64,000 nucleotides of DNA from Vibrio sp. NTOU-M3 (GCF_040869035.1 NZ_CP162101.1:992001-1056000), one strand, 5' to 3'; positions 1 through 8,783 are shown, counted from the stretch's first letter. A program made the numbers and translations. The notes: a model not told the origin generated them from the sequence alone.

Positions 1-2
1 AA

Positions 3-1328
3 TACCAACTGTTTTACAACGATTCCTATATCGAAGGTAGTGTTTTTAATGTACTGGCTGATTTTGCGGAAACCTTTGATCAAAGAACAGAGGAACTCGA
101 ACAGAAGCAATTTAAACGTTGGGAAGCTTTCTGGGAGTTGGTTAATGGTAGGAGCGACAGTTCAATCATTCAAAAAATCGATTCACTGTTTATTGATTTT
201 TCTGCGGTTGTTTTGGATTTTGGTAGCAAAATAATGAACAAAATTGTGGCGAAATTTCTAAATCAACTCGCTCAGTACGTTGACTCACCAGACAGTGTGT
301 TAACAGAGATGCAACAGTACTTAATTAGTGACTCCCTGACGTGGAAGGGCAAGAAACTGATTTATATTGCACATTCTCAAGGAAACTTATGGGCAAATAA
401 AGCGTATCGACAAGCAGTATCTCAGCCTGGATATAGTGAAGACAATGTTCATGTGGTTCATATTGCGCCTGCGTCAGCAATCTTAAGTCCGAACAGTGAT
501 TATGTGTTATCAAGCTCAGATTTTGTTATTCAATTAGTGCGCCAATTAACGGGTCCATTCTCAGTGCCTATGCCGAATGTACTCTTGGTACCGGGAACGG
601 GTGAACTTTTGGGACATGGACTAAGTGAAGTTTACCTTAGCCATGATTCGACAGTTGATCTTATCAAAAAAGCAGTCAAGCGAGGCTTTTCACGAGTCGC
701 AAAGCCAGAGATGGAAGATTTCTTGTTCAAAGTTGAGTTCGATTATAGCTCAAGCTATGACCAGATTCATGAAGAGCCTGCTTATGATGTTATTGATGCT
801 GGAAACGGTGTTTTTGGTTGGATTTCTGAATACTTAGATGACACGGATACGTGGCCCAAGATGACTCTTACCCCCCTTGTGTCTACAGAAAAGAAACTGC
901 CATTTAACGTTAAAGTGCCTGATCTCGTTGAAGAGCCGGACTCCAAGTTGTTTAAAAAAACAATTGTTTTTGACGCTTGTGCAAGCCCAGCTGAGTTGAA
1001 AAAGGTTGAACAAACTATTCCACCTTATGAGTTTTTCCTGTTTGCACAATGGTTCAACCTTAAAGATTTTAAAGAGGGTACATTTTTAGATACCTGGAGG
1101 TCGAGCATAGTGACGGATCGATATGGAAGAGTTGAGAGAAACAGAGAGAGATACGAGGACACGAATGATTGGTACTTTGAGTGCGCTGGCGATGGTGAGT
1201 CAATGGAATTTGAGGTGTCTCAACGCCATTATGATGAGCTGCAGCTTACGTATCTAACTGAGCAGCAACTATCGGGACGCTATGAAATTGCGGCAAGTGA
1301 CTTTGAGAGCCTTTGTCATCCACATTAA
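3..1328 (+). CDS. Alpha/beta-hydrolase-like protein of unknown function, 5' truncated by the window edge
   Basis: The frame is open from the first bases of the window, so the start lies upstream; the TTG at 138 is internal and unlikely to be the start. About 441 codons are visible. Residues encoded near 360-400 read IYIAHSQGN, a G/A-H-S-x-G type nucleophile elbow typical of lipases and other alpha/beta hydrolases, and a later H-D pair (LSHDST, near 640) could supply acid or base. The rest is acidic and matches nothing I recognise. No signal peptide can be judged because the N-terminus is missing. A lipase-like or PGAP1-like esterase role is inference only. The next gene is convergent. Confidence 0.6.
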   Translation, partial: YQLFYNDSYIEGSVFNVLADFAETFDQRTEELEQKQFKRWEAFWELVNGRSDSSIIQKIDSLFIDFSAVVLDFGSKIMNKIVAKFLNQLAQYVDSPDSVLTEMQQYLISDSLTWKGKKLIYIAHSQGNLWANKAYRQAVSQPGYSEDNVHVVHIAPASAILSPNSDYVLSSSDFVIQLVRQLTGPFSVPMPNVLLVPGTGELLGHGLSEVYLSHDSTVDLIKKAVKRGFSRVAKPEMEDFLFKVEFDYSSSYDQIHEEPAYDVIDAGNGVFGWISEYLDDTDTWPKMTLTPLVSTEKKLPFNVKVPDLVEEPDSKLFKKTIVFDACASPAELKKVEQTIPPYEFFLFAQWFNLKDFKEGTFLDTWRSSIVTDRYGRVERNRERYEDTNDWYFECAGDGESMEFEVSQRHYDELQLTYLTEQQLSGRYEIAASDFESLCHPH

Positions 1329-1448
1329 ATCAATGCAATAGAACTGCTGACCGAATACTCTCTACCATGTCTTTTAGCTACGTCGTGGGGCTTAGATGAG
1401 GGTGGTGGCTGTTCTACTGTACATGGCGATCACTGCTTGGAAAGTTGT

Positions 1449-2450
1449 TTATAAACTTTCGCCCAGTTCGATACGGTAACCCAAATCGATAGAAGGCTGC
1501 CAGTTCTCATTCCCTTTTAATCTGTCAATGAGTTGCTGGGCGGCTACTTTGCCAATTTCTTCTCTTGGAGTGATCACCGTGGCTAACTTAGGGATCATCA
1601 CTTGACTGATATCATGACCATGAAAACCCGCGATAGCGATTTGTTCCGGAACCCGAATACCACGGCGTTGACATTCATAGAGGGCACCAATGGCCAAGTC
1701 ATCGTTAGTACAGAAAATCCCATTAACATCAGGATGCGACTCTATCAGCTGAGTTAATAACTTCGCCCCTAACGTGAATGATGATGCTTCTTCTGTTTGC
1801 AATGTTATCGGAGTAATGTCGCGAGCTTTGAGTGCATCACGATAGCCAGCCATTTTCAAACGGGTACGCTCATCCATGCGGGCAGCAAAATAGGCCACGC
1901 TGCTGCACCCTTTTTTTAGCATGGTTTCCGTCATGGCTTGAGCCGCTTTATAATTATCGAACCCTACGGCTTGCTCGATTCTTGGCGAATAGGCGTCCAT
2001 GATTTCGACAATTGGAATACCAGCGGTTTGCAACATTTTATGTGATTTATCGGTGTGCACGTTTTCAGAAAGAATAATGGCATCAACGTTATAAGAAAGC
2101 AGCGAGGCGATGCTTTGTTCTTCTAACGCCGCACTGTATCCATAGTGAGCTATCATCGTCTGGTAACCAGCAGGCGCAGTCGCTGATTCGATGCCGCGGA
2201 TCACTTCGGCAAACACTTGGTTGGTTAAAGAAGGGACTAACACACCGATGGCATGACTCTTGGCATTTGAAAGAATATCTGGCGCACGGTTGGGTATGTA
2301 ACCTAGTTCGTCAACGGCTTGTTGGATCTTCTCTTTCAGGGTTTCCGAGACCAAAGCAGGGTCACGTAAGCAGCGGCTAACCGTCATTTTGGTGACCCCA
2401 ACGCGGTCGGCTATATCTTGTAATGTCGGTCTTTTCTTCTTTAAAGCCAT
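1449..2450 (-). CDS. gntR: Gluconate utilisation repressor GntR (LacI family)
   Basis: 333 residues, the usual LacI-family length. An N-terminal helix-turn-helix (about residues 8-30, LQDIADRVGVTKMTVSRCLR) is followed by the hinge YIPNRAPDILSNA and a periplasmic-binding-protein-like effector domain. The hinge, the SLTNQVFAEVIRGIES segment and the IAGFHGHDISQVMIPKLATV segment closely resemble E. coli GntR as I remember it. GntR represses gluconate genes and is released by gluconate. It is the last gene of a same-strand block with gnd, gntK and TRAP genes. A TGTTAC-TG-GTAACA palindrome at 2480-2493, just upstream, suggests autoregulation. ATG at 2450 is the only sensible start. Confidence 0.93.
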   Translation of the reverse strand: MALKKKRPTLQDIADRVGVTKMTVSRCLRDPALVSETLKEKIQQAVDELGYIPNRAPDILSNAKSHAIGVLVPSLTNQVFAEVIRGIESATAPAGYQTMIAHYGYSAALEEQSIASLLSYNVDAIILSENVHTDKSHKMLQTAGIPIVEIMDAYSPRIEQAVGFDNYKAAQAMTETMLKKGCSSVAYFAARMDERTRLKMAGYRDALKARDITPITLQTEEASSFTLGAKLLTQLIESHPDVNGIFCTNDDLAIGALYECQRRGIRVPEQIAIAGFHGHDISQVMIPKLATVITPREEIGKVAAQQLIDRLKGNENWQPSIDLGYRIELGESL

Positions 2451-2478
2451 AAGTGTAAGTATCGATGAGTGACATTAA

Positions 2479-2500
2479 GTGTTACTGGTAACATGTTACC
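2479..2500. promoter_or_regulatory. Probable GntR operator upstream of gntR
   Basis: TGTTACTGGTAACA at 2480-2493 is an inverted repeat (TGTTAC/GTAACA) of the LacI-family GntR type, immediately followed by a further half site ATGTTACC (2493-2500). It lies 30-50 bp upstream of the gntR start and matches the two operators in front of the TRAP operon (7622-7657). Negative autoregulation is inferred. Confidence 0.8.
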
Positions 2501-2543
2501 TCTAAATCCACGAATGCTCATTCTTTTTATGTTTATGGTTTGT

Positions 2544-4031
2544 TCAGCTTGGCATAGCTTGTTGGTACCGTGGTTGTTCACTCCAAGTTAGGTGATACTT
2601 TTTCTGCTCCGGCTGATCTATTCGAGCGTATGTGTGAGAGCCAAAATAGTCGCGTTGTGCCTGTAATAAGTTAGCAGGGAGCACGTCACAACGCAGCGTA
2701 TCAAAGTACTGTAGAGCAGTACTGATTCCCGGCATTGGTAAGCCAGAGAGAGCACTATCCGCGACAATTTGACGCCAGTTCATAAGGTGGTGTTGTAATT
2801 GTTTTTGAAAATAGTCAGCAAAGAGCAGGTTATCTAATTGAGGCGTTTGCTGGTAGGCGAGGGCAATATGATGCAGAAAGCCTGCGCGAATGATACAGCC
2901 GGAACGCCATATTTTAGCGATTTGGCTAAAATCGAGCTGCCAACCTTCTTGAACGGATTTGGTCCGCATAAGATCAAACCCTTGGGCGTAAGCAATGAGT
3001 TTTGCGCAATAGAGCGAAGATTCGAGCTGTGCAATTTTGAGTGCTCTGTCGGATGATTCAATGTGACTAATGCTGCTTCCATAGCGTTGGCTAGCGGCTT
3101 CGCGCATCGATTTATGTCCACTTTGGGCGCGGCTAAATACGGCTTGTGCGATGCAGGTGGCAGGGTTGCCTTGTTCAAGAGCGTTAATTGCCGTCCACAA
3201 GCCAGTCCCTTTTTGCTGCGCTTTATCCAGAATAACTTCGACCAAAGGGTTGCCAGTTTCTGGGTCCTTGGTTGCGAGAATATCGGCGCTTATCTCCATC
3301 AAGTAGCTGTTGAGCATGCCTTGATTCCAGCGAGTAAAAACCGCACTGATCTCTGTTGCCGACATCATCAGTACTTGCGATAAGTAATGGTACGCTTCGC
3401 AAATGAGCTGCATATCAGCATATTCGATGCCGTTGTGTACCATTTTGACATAATGACCGCTTCCCGCAGGACCAAGGTAGGCTGCACATGGCTCACCTGA
3501 AGAAAACGCTGAAATGGGTTGCCCACGGTCATCGACTTTTGCGGCAATGGCTTCCCACATAGGTTTGATGTGCACCCATGCCGATTGGTTGCCACTGGCC
3601 ATCATCGATGGGCCGTGTCGGGCGCCTTGTTCTCCGCCTGAAACCGCAGTGCTGAAGAACAGAAGTTTGTTGTGATAATGATGTTCGCGGCGCTCTGTAT
3701 CTTGCCAATGGCTGTTGCCCGTGTCGATGACGATATCTTCTGACGTTAAGCCATGTTCAATGAGCTCATTGATGACTTGGTCGACAATTGCACCAGCCGG
3801 GACAGAAAGTGCAATGACCCGTGGAGAGTTAAGCGATCTTAAGACCGCTGTTAGGTCGTCAGCGGAGAAATATTTCCCTTTGTTGAGCTGGTTTGCCTCA
3901 TGGAATGCCCTCTCCCTATGAGAAGCTGAAATATCATATCCGACAACGTTAAATTGATGGTCAAGCAAATTGAGTGCGAGGCTTCTTCCCATCACACCAA
4001 GTCCAATCATGGCGATATCATAGTGACTCAT
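2544..4031 (-). CDS. gnd: 6-phosphogluconate dehydrogenase, decarboxylating
   Basis: 495 residues, within the normal range for long-chain 6PGDH. The N-terminal NADP-binding Rossmann motif is GLGVMGRSLALNL (about residues 10-22). The catalytic region contains the family signatures SGGEQGARHGPSMM and KMVHNGIEYADMQL, with the Lys and His-Asn expected for 6PGDH. It oxidises 6-phosphogluconate to ribulose-5-phosphate, CO2 and NADPH in the cytosol. The start ATG overlaps the gntK stop (ATGA), so the two are translationally coupled: gluconate is phosphorylated by GntK and its product oxidised here. The clustering with gntR suggests this copy is gluconate-inducible; a housekeeping copy may exist elsewhere. 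Confidence 0.95.
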   Translation of the reverse strand: MSHYDIAMIGLGVMGRSLALNLLDHQFNVVGYDISASHRERAFHEANQLNKGKYFSADDLTAVLRSLNSPRVIALSVPAGAIVDQVINELIEHGLTSEDIVIDTGNSHWQDTERREHHYHNKLLFFSTAVSGGEQGARHGPSMMASGNQSAWVHIKPMWEAIAAKVDDRGQPISAFSSGEPCAAYLGPAGSGHYVKMVHNGIEYADMQLICEAYHYLSQVLMMSATEISAVFTRWNQGMLNSYLMEISADILATKDPETGNPLVEVILDKAQQKGTGLWTAINALEQGNPATCIAQAVFSRAQSGHKSMREAASQRYGSSISHIESSDRALKIAQLESSLYCAKLIAYAQGFDLMRTKSVQEGWQLDFSQIAKIWRSGCIIRAGFLHHIALAYQQTPQLDNLLFADYFQKQLQHHLMNWRQIVADSALSGLPMPGISTALQYFDTLRCDVLPANLLQAQRDYFGSHTYARIDQPEQKKYHLTWSEQPRYQQAMPS

Positions 4032-4528
4032 ACGGAATGTCCTTTTAGTGCCAAAAGGCTCTGAGTGAGAACTTGCTCGGCGTCGCCCGAAATATCGATA
4101 TGCAGCGCTTCAGACTCATCTGGCTCAACGAGGGTCGCAAACTGGCTTTTGAGCATCTCTTCGCCTTTAAAGTAGTGATTGGATCTTTTTTGGTGGCGCT
4201 GCCAAATGGTGTGATAATTCCCTTTGAGATAAACAATCACAAGTTCTGGGTTTCCTTCTCGTAAGGTGGCGCGATACTCGGGTTTGAGAGCAGAGCACGC
4301 AATTACCGCTGTCGGATTATTTTTAAGCAGCTGGTTGAGCGTTTTTAACCACCCTTGACGATCCACATCATTGAGTGGAATGCCCTGACGCATTTTTTCA
4401 ACGTTAGCGGGTGGATGAAAATCATCGCCATCAAAAAATGGCATGTCGAGAGCATGGGCAATTTGGCTACCAATCAAGCTTTTGCCGCAGCCTGAAACAC
4501 CCATCACTAGTATCTTTTTTGGTTTCAT
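4028..4528 (-). CDS. gntK: Gluconokinase
   Basis: 166 residues, typical for the GntK/IdnK family of P-loop kinases. Walker A is GVSGCGKS at residues 10-17, followed by FFDGDDFHPPANVEKM, the gluconate-binding signature, and the lid segment QKRSNHYFKGEEMLKSQF. It phosphorylates D-gluconate with ATP to 6-phosphogluconate, which the overlapping downstream gene gnd consumes. It sits 67 bp downstream of the TRAP large permease gene on the same strand, so it is probably cotranscribed with uptake. Confidence 0.95.
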   Translation of the reverse strand: MKPKKILVMGVSGCGKSLIGSQIAHALDMPFFDGDDFHPPANVEKMRQGIPLNDVDRQGWLKTLNQLLKNNPTAVIACSALKPEYRATLREGNPELVIVYLKGNYHTIWQRHQKRSNHYFKGEEMLKSQFATLVEPDESEALHIDISGDAEQVLTQSLLALKGHSV

Positions 4529-4595
4529 TGGACAAAACTTTCCTTAGCCTTTCACGCAGGAAAGGCTGAATAAATCATCATGTTACTCATCGTGA

Positions 4596-5915
4596 CTATT
4601 GCCACCACATGGCAAGGTTCGGGAACAAGATGACAAGGCTTAAAACGAAAATTTGCATTGCAATAAATGGCAGTAATGAACTGAAGATCTCACCAAGGCT
4701 AATATCTTTAGGTGCCACTGACTTAAGATAGAAAGCGGCAGGGCCAAATGGTGGTGACAGAAAAGATACCTGCATGTTGAGGCAGAACACCACACCAAAC
4801 CAAATTGGGTCATAACCAAGGCTGATAATAATAGGAACGAAGATCGGCATGGTTAATAGCGCCACACCAACCCAATCGAGGAACATGCCCAATACTAATA
4901 AAATGGCCATCATGATGAGTAGGGTGATGATTGGGCTTCCCCCACTTAGCGCCAGAATGATCTCTTTGACAAAATCTATACCGCCCATCAAGTTATAGAT
5001 ACCAACCAGTGCGCTTGCACCAATACCAATCCACATGATCATGCCGCAGGTACGCATGGTGGCAATGGCGCTTTCCTTGAGCATAGAAAGGTTCATTTCT
5101 CCACGGATCACGGCACTGAGCATAATGCCTACAACACCTAATGCCGAAGCTTCAGTGACGGATGCTACTCCGGTATAGATACTGCCTAATACCACCGCAA
5201 CTGAAAGCAATGGGAAGAACAACGCTTTAAAATAGCTAGGCTGAGCTTGCGTTGCTTCATCTTCATTGTCGGAAGGGATGGGGGCTAGTGAAGGATCGAG
5301 CTTACAACGAATCAACACATAAGCGATATAACAAGCCGCGAGGATAAAGGCAGGAACGAAAGATGCCTTAAACAGGTCACCAATTGAGACACTGGCCGTC
5401 ATACCATAGATGATCAGAACGATGCTTGGTGGCAGCATGGTGCCTAATGCGCCACCAGCACAGGTGGTGCCGATTGCGAGCTTTCGGTTGTAACCAAGAC
5501 GTAGCATTTGCGGCAAAGCAAGAATACCAAGCAACACGGTTTCACCACCGATCACGCCGCTCATTGAGGCTAACAATACCGCCACTAATAAGGTTTGAAC
5601 AGCGACGCCGCCGCGAACTTTACGTCCAACTGATTTCATTGCATCGAACAGGTCTTTGGCAATGCCTGAGCGGTCTAATAATGCGGCCATCAGCACAAAC
5701 ATAGGTACAGCAAGAAATACGTAACCGGAGGCAAAACTATACGTACGACTCGCGATAAGAGGGAGGGCATCTGGCCCAAACCAAAATAGGGTAAAGAAAA
5801 TGGCGACGAAGCCTGTTACAAAAGCTAACTGCATGCCCGTTAGTAGCAACGCAATCATCATCACCAGCATGAGTAGGCTGCCCCATGCTATGCCAATAGA
5901 AGATAAATCAAACAT
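4596..5915 (-). CDS. TRAP transporter large permease subunit (DctM type), probably gluconate/sugar-acid uptake
   Basis: 439 residues, almost entirely hydrophobic, consistent with the roughly 12 membrane segments of DctM. Typical DctM segments are seen: FVLMAALLDRSGIAKDLFDA, GGETVLLGILALPQM and GGALGTMLPPSIVLIIYGM. It forms the ion-coupled channel of a tripartite ATP-independent periplasmic transporter with the overlapping small permease (5908) and the periplasmic binding protein (6512). The substrate is inferred from linkage to gntK, gnd and gntR plus the GntR operators ahead of the operon; another hexonate is possible. Confidence 0.9.
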   Translation of the reverse strand: MFDLSSIGIAWGSLLMLVMMIALLLTGMQLAFVTGFVAIFFTLFWFGPDALPLIASRTYSFASGYVFLAVPMFVLMAALLDRSGIAKDLFDAMKSVGRKVRGGVAVQTLLVAVLLASMSGVIGGETVLLGILALPQMLRLGYNRKLAIGTTCAGGALGTMLPPSIVLIIYGMTASVSIGDLFKASFVPAFILAACYIAYVLIRCKLDPSLAPIPSDNEDEATQAQPSYFKALFFPLLSVAVVLGSIYTGVASVTEASALGVVGIMLSAVIRGEMNLSMLKESAIATMRTCGMIMWIGIGASALVGIYNLMGGIDFVKEIILALSGGSPIITLLIMMAILLVLGMFLDWVGVALLTMPIFVPIIISLGYDPIWFGVVFCLNMQVSFLSPPFGPAAFYLKSVAPKDISLGEIFSSLLPFIAMQIFVLSLVILFPNLAMWWQ

Positions 5916-6474
5916 CGTTATTCTTCCTTAGCCCTACCAGTTCTTGAACGAGGTGTAAAACATACTGAGCGACTAAGATGCACAGTGCGACAAAAATCAG
6001 CCCTTTGAGTAGTGCTGGATAGGGTGCATTGAGGACAGAGCCAGATGTTTCAAGGCGCAGTTCTCCCCACGGGGCAAACCATGCTTCATTCGCCATGGTG
6101 TATGAGGCATAAGCCAGCATCAAAGCAAAGGCGAGCCCAACAATATGGTGGACGAGATTGAGGTATTTCCGCGCTTGAGCGGAAACGGAATCGTAGATCA
6201 ACACAACTCGAACGTGTTTGTCTGCAGCGAACGCGTAGATCCCACCAATAATGAATAATGAGCCACCAAGGAAAGACGCGGTTTCATGTACCCAAGTGGT
6301 AGGGGCATCGAACACATAACGCATCACAACTTCATAAAAAGAGATAAGAACAATCAGAATAAACAACCAACTTAAAAGCTTACTGATGCGAATGATCAGT
6401 CTATCCAGCCCGTTTTTGGGTTTTTCATCAGGTTCTGCTGGAGAATGCGGTTTGGACATAGTTGTGGTTTCCAT
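5908..6474 (-). CDS. TRAP transporter small permease subunit (DctQ type)
   Basis: 188 residues with about four membrane segments (near residues 30-50, 65-85, 110-130, 155-175), the DctQ architecture. Characteristic features are YEVVMRYVFDAPTTWVHETA and the AADKHVRVVLIYD loop. It overlaps the dctM-type gene by 8 bp. The chosen ATG at 6474 gives METTTMSKP; the ATG at 6459 is an alternative with a GGAAA ahead of it. The only strong Shine-Dalgarno-like sequence (AGGAGG) upstream is locked in a hairpin at 6480-6499, which may keep permease levels below those of the binding protein. Confidence 0.88.
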   Translation of the reverse strand: METTTMSKPHSPAEPDEKPKNGLDRLIIRISKLLSWLFILIVLISFYEVVMRYVFDAPTTWVHETASFLGGSLFIIGGIYAFAADKHVRVVLIYDSVSAQARKYLNLVHHIVGLAFALMLAYASYTMANEAWFAPWGELRLETSGSVLNAPYPALLKGLIFVALCILVAQYVLHLVQELVGLRKNNDV

Positions 6475-6479
6475 ACATC

Positions 6480-6499
6480 AGGAGGGCAAATGCCCTCCT
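6480..6499 (-). other. Intergenic hairpin between TRAP binding protein and small permease genes
   Basis: A 9-bp perfect stem with a 2-nt loop (arms 6480-6488 and 6491-6499) sits between the dctP-type and dctQ-type genes. It has no U-run, so it is more likely an mRNA-stabilising or translation-damping element than a terminator. It buries an AGGAGG. This kind of stem commonly gives higher binding-protein than permease expression; that role is inferred here. Confidence 0.6.
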
Positions 6500-6511
6500 A
6501 TTGAGCTTGGT

Positions 6512-7528
6512 TTATAACAGGCCGTTTTTCTCTAAGAAGGTCGTCACGGAATCGTAAACTTTTTGCGCGTTTGGTGAGCGCTCAGCAAACACTTTCCATT
6601 GAGATTTCGCGATTTCACGGAACTTCTTACGTTCTTCATCAGACCAGTTATGAATGGTGATGTCTGGGTTTGCCATGGCTTCTTTGACCGCAGCTTGGTC
6701 AGCGATCTTAAGCTGAGTGGTCATGTCGTAGGAGAAGTCACGCACTGACGTTTGCAAGATAAACTGGAGATCTTCTGGCATTTTGTCCCATTTCTTTTGC
6801 GAGATAGAAATGTCGATCAGTGGCAGAGAGTGGAAGCCCGGCTGAACTGGATGCGGGGCGATATCGTTCATACCGGCTTTTTGGTTGGTTGAGAACACCG
6901 TGTAATCCGCTGCATCAATCACGCCTTTACTCAGACCAGTAAATACTTCTGAGCCAGGAAGGTTAACTGGTGTTGCGCCTGCTGCTGCAAAGACTTGCTG
7001 AACTAAGCCTTCAGGTGCGCGCAGTTTTAACCCTTTAAGGTCGTCAACACCGTTAAGTGGTTTTTTCGAAATGAAGGATTCAACACCCGTAGTAGAAGCG
7101 CCAATGAATTTCACACCATACGGCTTGTAAAGCTCGGTCATGAGTTCATTACCACCACCGTAGTTCATGTACTGTAGCAATTGAGTGGTGTCAGACCATG
7201 CGCCAACCATGTTACCAATAAGGCCAAACGCGGGATCCTTACCAGAGAAGTAACCCGTTGCAGTGACTTGACCATCGAGTACACCAAGTTTGATCGCGCC
7301 GAGTGTCTCCGTGTGTTTAACGACAGCGCCAACAGGTAGTAAATCGATATCAATTCGACCGTTAGACATTTTTTCTACGCGTTCAACCCAGTTTTGCTGA
7401 ACCTTAAAGTTCAGATCACCTGATGGATCTGATGATTGGATTTTAAGCTTAAAGTCTGCTGCAAAAGCTGAGGTTGATAATAGCCCAGCAATGGTGGCTG
7501 CAAGCAAAGGTTTCGTCATCGCGTTCAT
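6512..7528 (-). CDS. TRAP transporter periplasmic solute-binding protein (DctP type)
   Basis: 338 residues from the ATG at 7528, chosen because AAGGA lies 8 nt upstream (7537-7541) and the protein then begins with a clean Sec signal, MNAMTKPLLAATIAGLLSTSAFA, cleaved after AFA. A longer frame back to 7570 would spoil the signal. DctP features include the segment KGLKLRAPEGLVQQVFAAAGATPVN, which carries the conserved Arg that binds substrate carboxylate, and the SEVFTGLSKGVIDAADYT segment. It captures an organic acid in the periplasm and delivers it to the two permease subunits. Two GntR operators upstream support gluconate or a related sugar acid. Confidence 0.9.
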   Translation of the reverse strand: MNAMTKPLLAATIAGLLSTSAFAADFKLKIQSSDPSGDLNFKVQQNWVERVEKMSNGRIDIDLLPVGAVVKHTETLGAIKLGVLDGQVTATGYFSGKDPAFGLIGNMVGAWSDTTQLLQYMNYGGGNELMTELYKPYGVKFIGASTTGVESFISKKPLNGVDDLKGLKLRAPEGLVQQVFAAAGATPVNLPGSEVFTGLSKGVIDAADYTVFSTNQKAGMNDIAPHPVQPGFHSLPLIDISISQKKWDKMPEDLQFILQTSVRDFSYDMTTQLKIADQAAVKEAMANPDITIHNWSDEERKKFREIAKSQWKVFAERSPNAQKVYDSVTTFLEKNGLL

Positions 7529-7621
7529 GATGGGGGTCCTTTTTAACGGGTCACTTGACCCTAGTTTCACGTATCCAAATCGCAGCGACCTGCTCCTTGG
7601 TGAGGCCGGCTTATTATTGTA

Positions 7622-7657
7622 TGTTACCGGTAACTTTGAGTGATGTTACCGGTAACA
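7622..7657. promoter_or_regulatory. Tandem GntR operators controlling the TRAP-gntK-gnd operon
   Basis: Two near-identical palindromes, TGTTACCGGTAACT at 7622-7635 and TGTTACCGGTAACA at 7644-7657, are spaced 22 bp centre to centre (two helical turns, same DNA face). They match the operator before gntR. They lie about 95-130 bp upstream of the binding-protein ATG (7528). Repression by GntR relieved by gluconate is the expected logic. Confidence 0.85.
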
Positions 7658-7670
7658 CGGTGTATTTATC

Positions 7671-7686
7671 TACGATCATGATCACA
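7671..7686. promoter_or_regulatory. Possible CRP-cAMP site upstream of the TRAP operon
   Basis: On the minus strand the sequence reads TGTGA-N6-TCGTA, 8 of 10 conserved positions of the CRP consensus TGTGA-N6-TCACA. It sits next to the GntR operators on the distal side. Catabolite control of gluconate uptake would be normal, but one imperfect match is weak evidence. Confidence 0.4.
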
Positions 7687-7863
7687 AGATTGTATAAATG
7701 TTATTAATTTGTAGATTAGTAACAATCAGGCGCGCAAGTCACTCATAGCCGAAAAATTGATTTAAAGTGACGTGCAGAATAAAAAGATGACATTAAGACT
7801 TGGCAGTCGCTATAGTATAAAAAGTCAGCAAATTTAATAAGATAATAAAGAGGGAGAGCAACA

Positions 7864-8739
7864 ATGACGGAGAAAAAAGTCGCTTTTATTGGGCTTGGCG
7901 TCATGGGGTATCCGATGGCTGGATTTCTGCAAAAAGCAGGTTACACGACCAAGGTATACAACCGTACTCAAGCTAAAGCAAAACAATGGGCTGAACAATA
8001 TGGTGGTCAGGCTGCTGATACGCCTCGTGAAGCCGCTTTGGATTGTGATGTTGTTTTTGTTTGTGTGGGTAATGATAACGACGTGCGAAGTGTGGTTTAC
8101 GGCGAAGAGGGAATATTGGCTGGTTTGAAACCCGGAGCCGTCTTGGTCGATCATACGACAACTTCCGCAGAACTGGCTGAAGAGCTGGGGGAAGCATGCC
8201 GTCAAGTACGAAATGAATTTATTGATGCGCCTGTATCGGGTGGTCAGGCTGGGGCAGAAAATGGTGTATTGACCATTATGTGTGGTGGTGAGTCTGAAGT
8301 GTTTGCTGCTGTAGAACCAGTGATGAGTGTTTATGCGAAACAAAGCACCTTGCTGGGTAAAAATGGTCAAGGCCAACGCTGTAAAATGGTTAATCAGATT
8401 TGCATTGGTGGCATCTTACAAGGTTTGAGCGAAGCGCTTATCTTAGCGCAGCAATCAGGCTTAGATATTCCAACCGTAGTTGAGACGCTCAAACACGGAG
8501 CTGCTGGCTCATGGCAGATGGAGAATCGCGCGGTGACTATGTCACAAGACAAATTTGATTTTGGTTTTGCTATTGATTGGATGCGTAAAGACTTAGGTTT
8601 TTGCCTACAAGAAGCCGAAAAAGCGGGCATTGCACTACCATTAACCAAACAAGTTGATGAACAATATGCTCAGTTACAAAAAGAAGGGCTTGGCAGAATG
8701 GATACGTCTGTTTTGATCAAATCATTAAAGCAAGATTGA
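7864..8739 (+). CDS. NAD(P)-dependent beta-hydroxyacid dehydrogenase (3-hydroxyisobutyrate dehydrogenase / tartronate semialdehyde reductase family)
   Basis: 291 residues, standard for the family. The N-terminal Rossmann motif is GLGVMGYPMAGFL (residues 10-22). The substrate signature DAPVSGGQAGAENGVLTIM follows at about residues 120-138, and the catalytic lysine segment is GQGQRCKMVNQIC (K about 176). Members reduce or oxidise short hydroxyacids such as tartronate semialdehyde, 3-hydroxyisobutyrate or glyoxylate. The neighbouring sugar-acid genes fit a GarR-like or succinic semialdehyde/glyoxylate reductase role, but the exact substrate cannot be read from sequence. It is transcribed away from the TRAP operon. 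Confidence 0.88.
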   Translation: MTEKKVAFIGLGVMGYPMAGFLQKAGYTTKVYNRTQAKAKQWAEQYGGQAADTPREAALDCDVVFVCVGNDNDVRSVVYGEEGILAGLKPGAVLVDHTTTSAELAEELGEACRQVRNEFIDAPVSGGQAGAENGVLTIMCGGESEVFAAVEPVMSVYAKQSTLLGKNGQGQRCKMVNQICIGGILQGLSEALILAQQSGLDIPTVVETLKHGAAGSWQMENRAVTMSQDKFDFGFAIDWMRKDLGFCLQEAEKAGIALPLTKQVDEQYAQLQKEGLGRMDTSVLIKSLKQD

Positions 8740-8783
8740 TGAGTTAAAGGTACTTGTTTGGTTTAGAACCATTGAATAAAAAA

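Larger units (their letters stand above)
7529..7863. other. Divergent intergenic region, TRAP operon / hydroxyacid dehydrogenase
   Basis: 335 bp between two divergent genes. It holds the two GntR operators and the CRP-like site on the TRAP side. The right half (7690-7850) is AT-rich and must contain the promoter for the dehydrogenase gene; GGGAGAG at 7852-7858 is its ribosome binding site. No small ORF is supported. Confidence 0.6.

Noticed and set aside
40..234. 64-codon plus-strand ORF at the window start
   Set aside because: It overlaps, in another frame, the long open frame running from base 3 to 1328, which has protein-like composition and an AHSQGN motif.
138..1328. Treating 138 as the start of the first gene
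   Set aside because: 138 is a TTG, and the same frame is open and protein-like up to the window edge, so the gene is 5' truncated.
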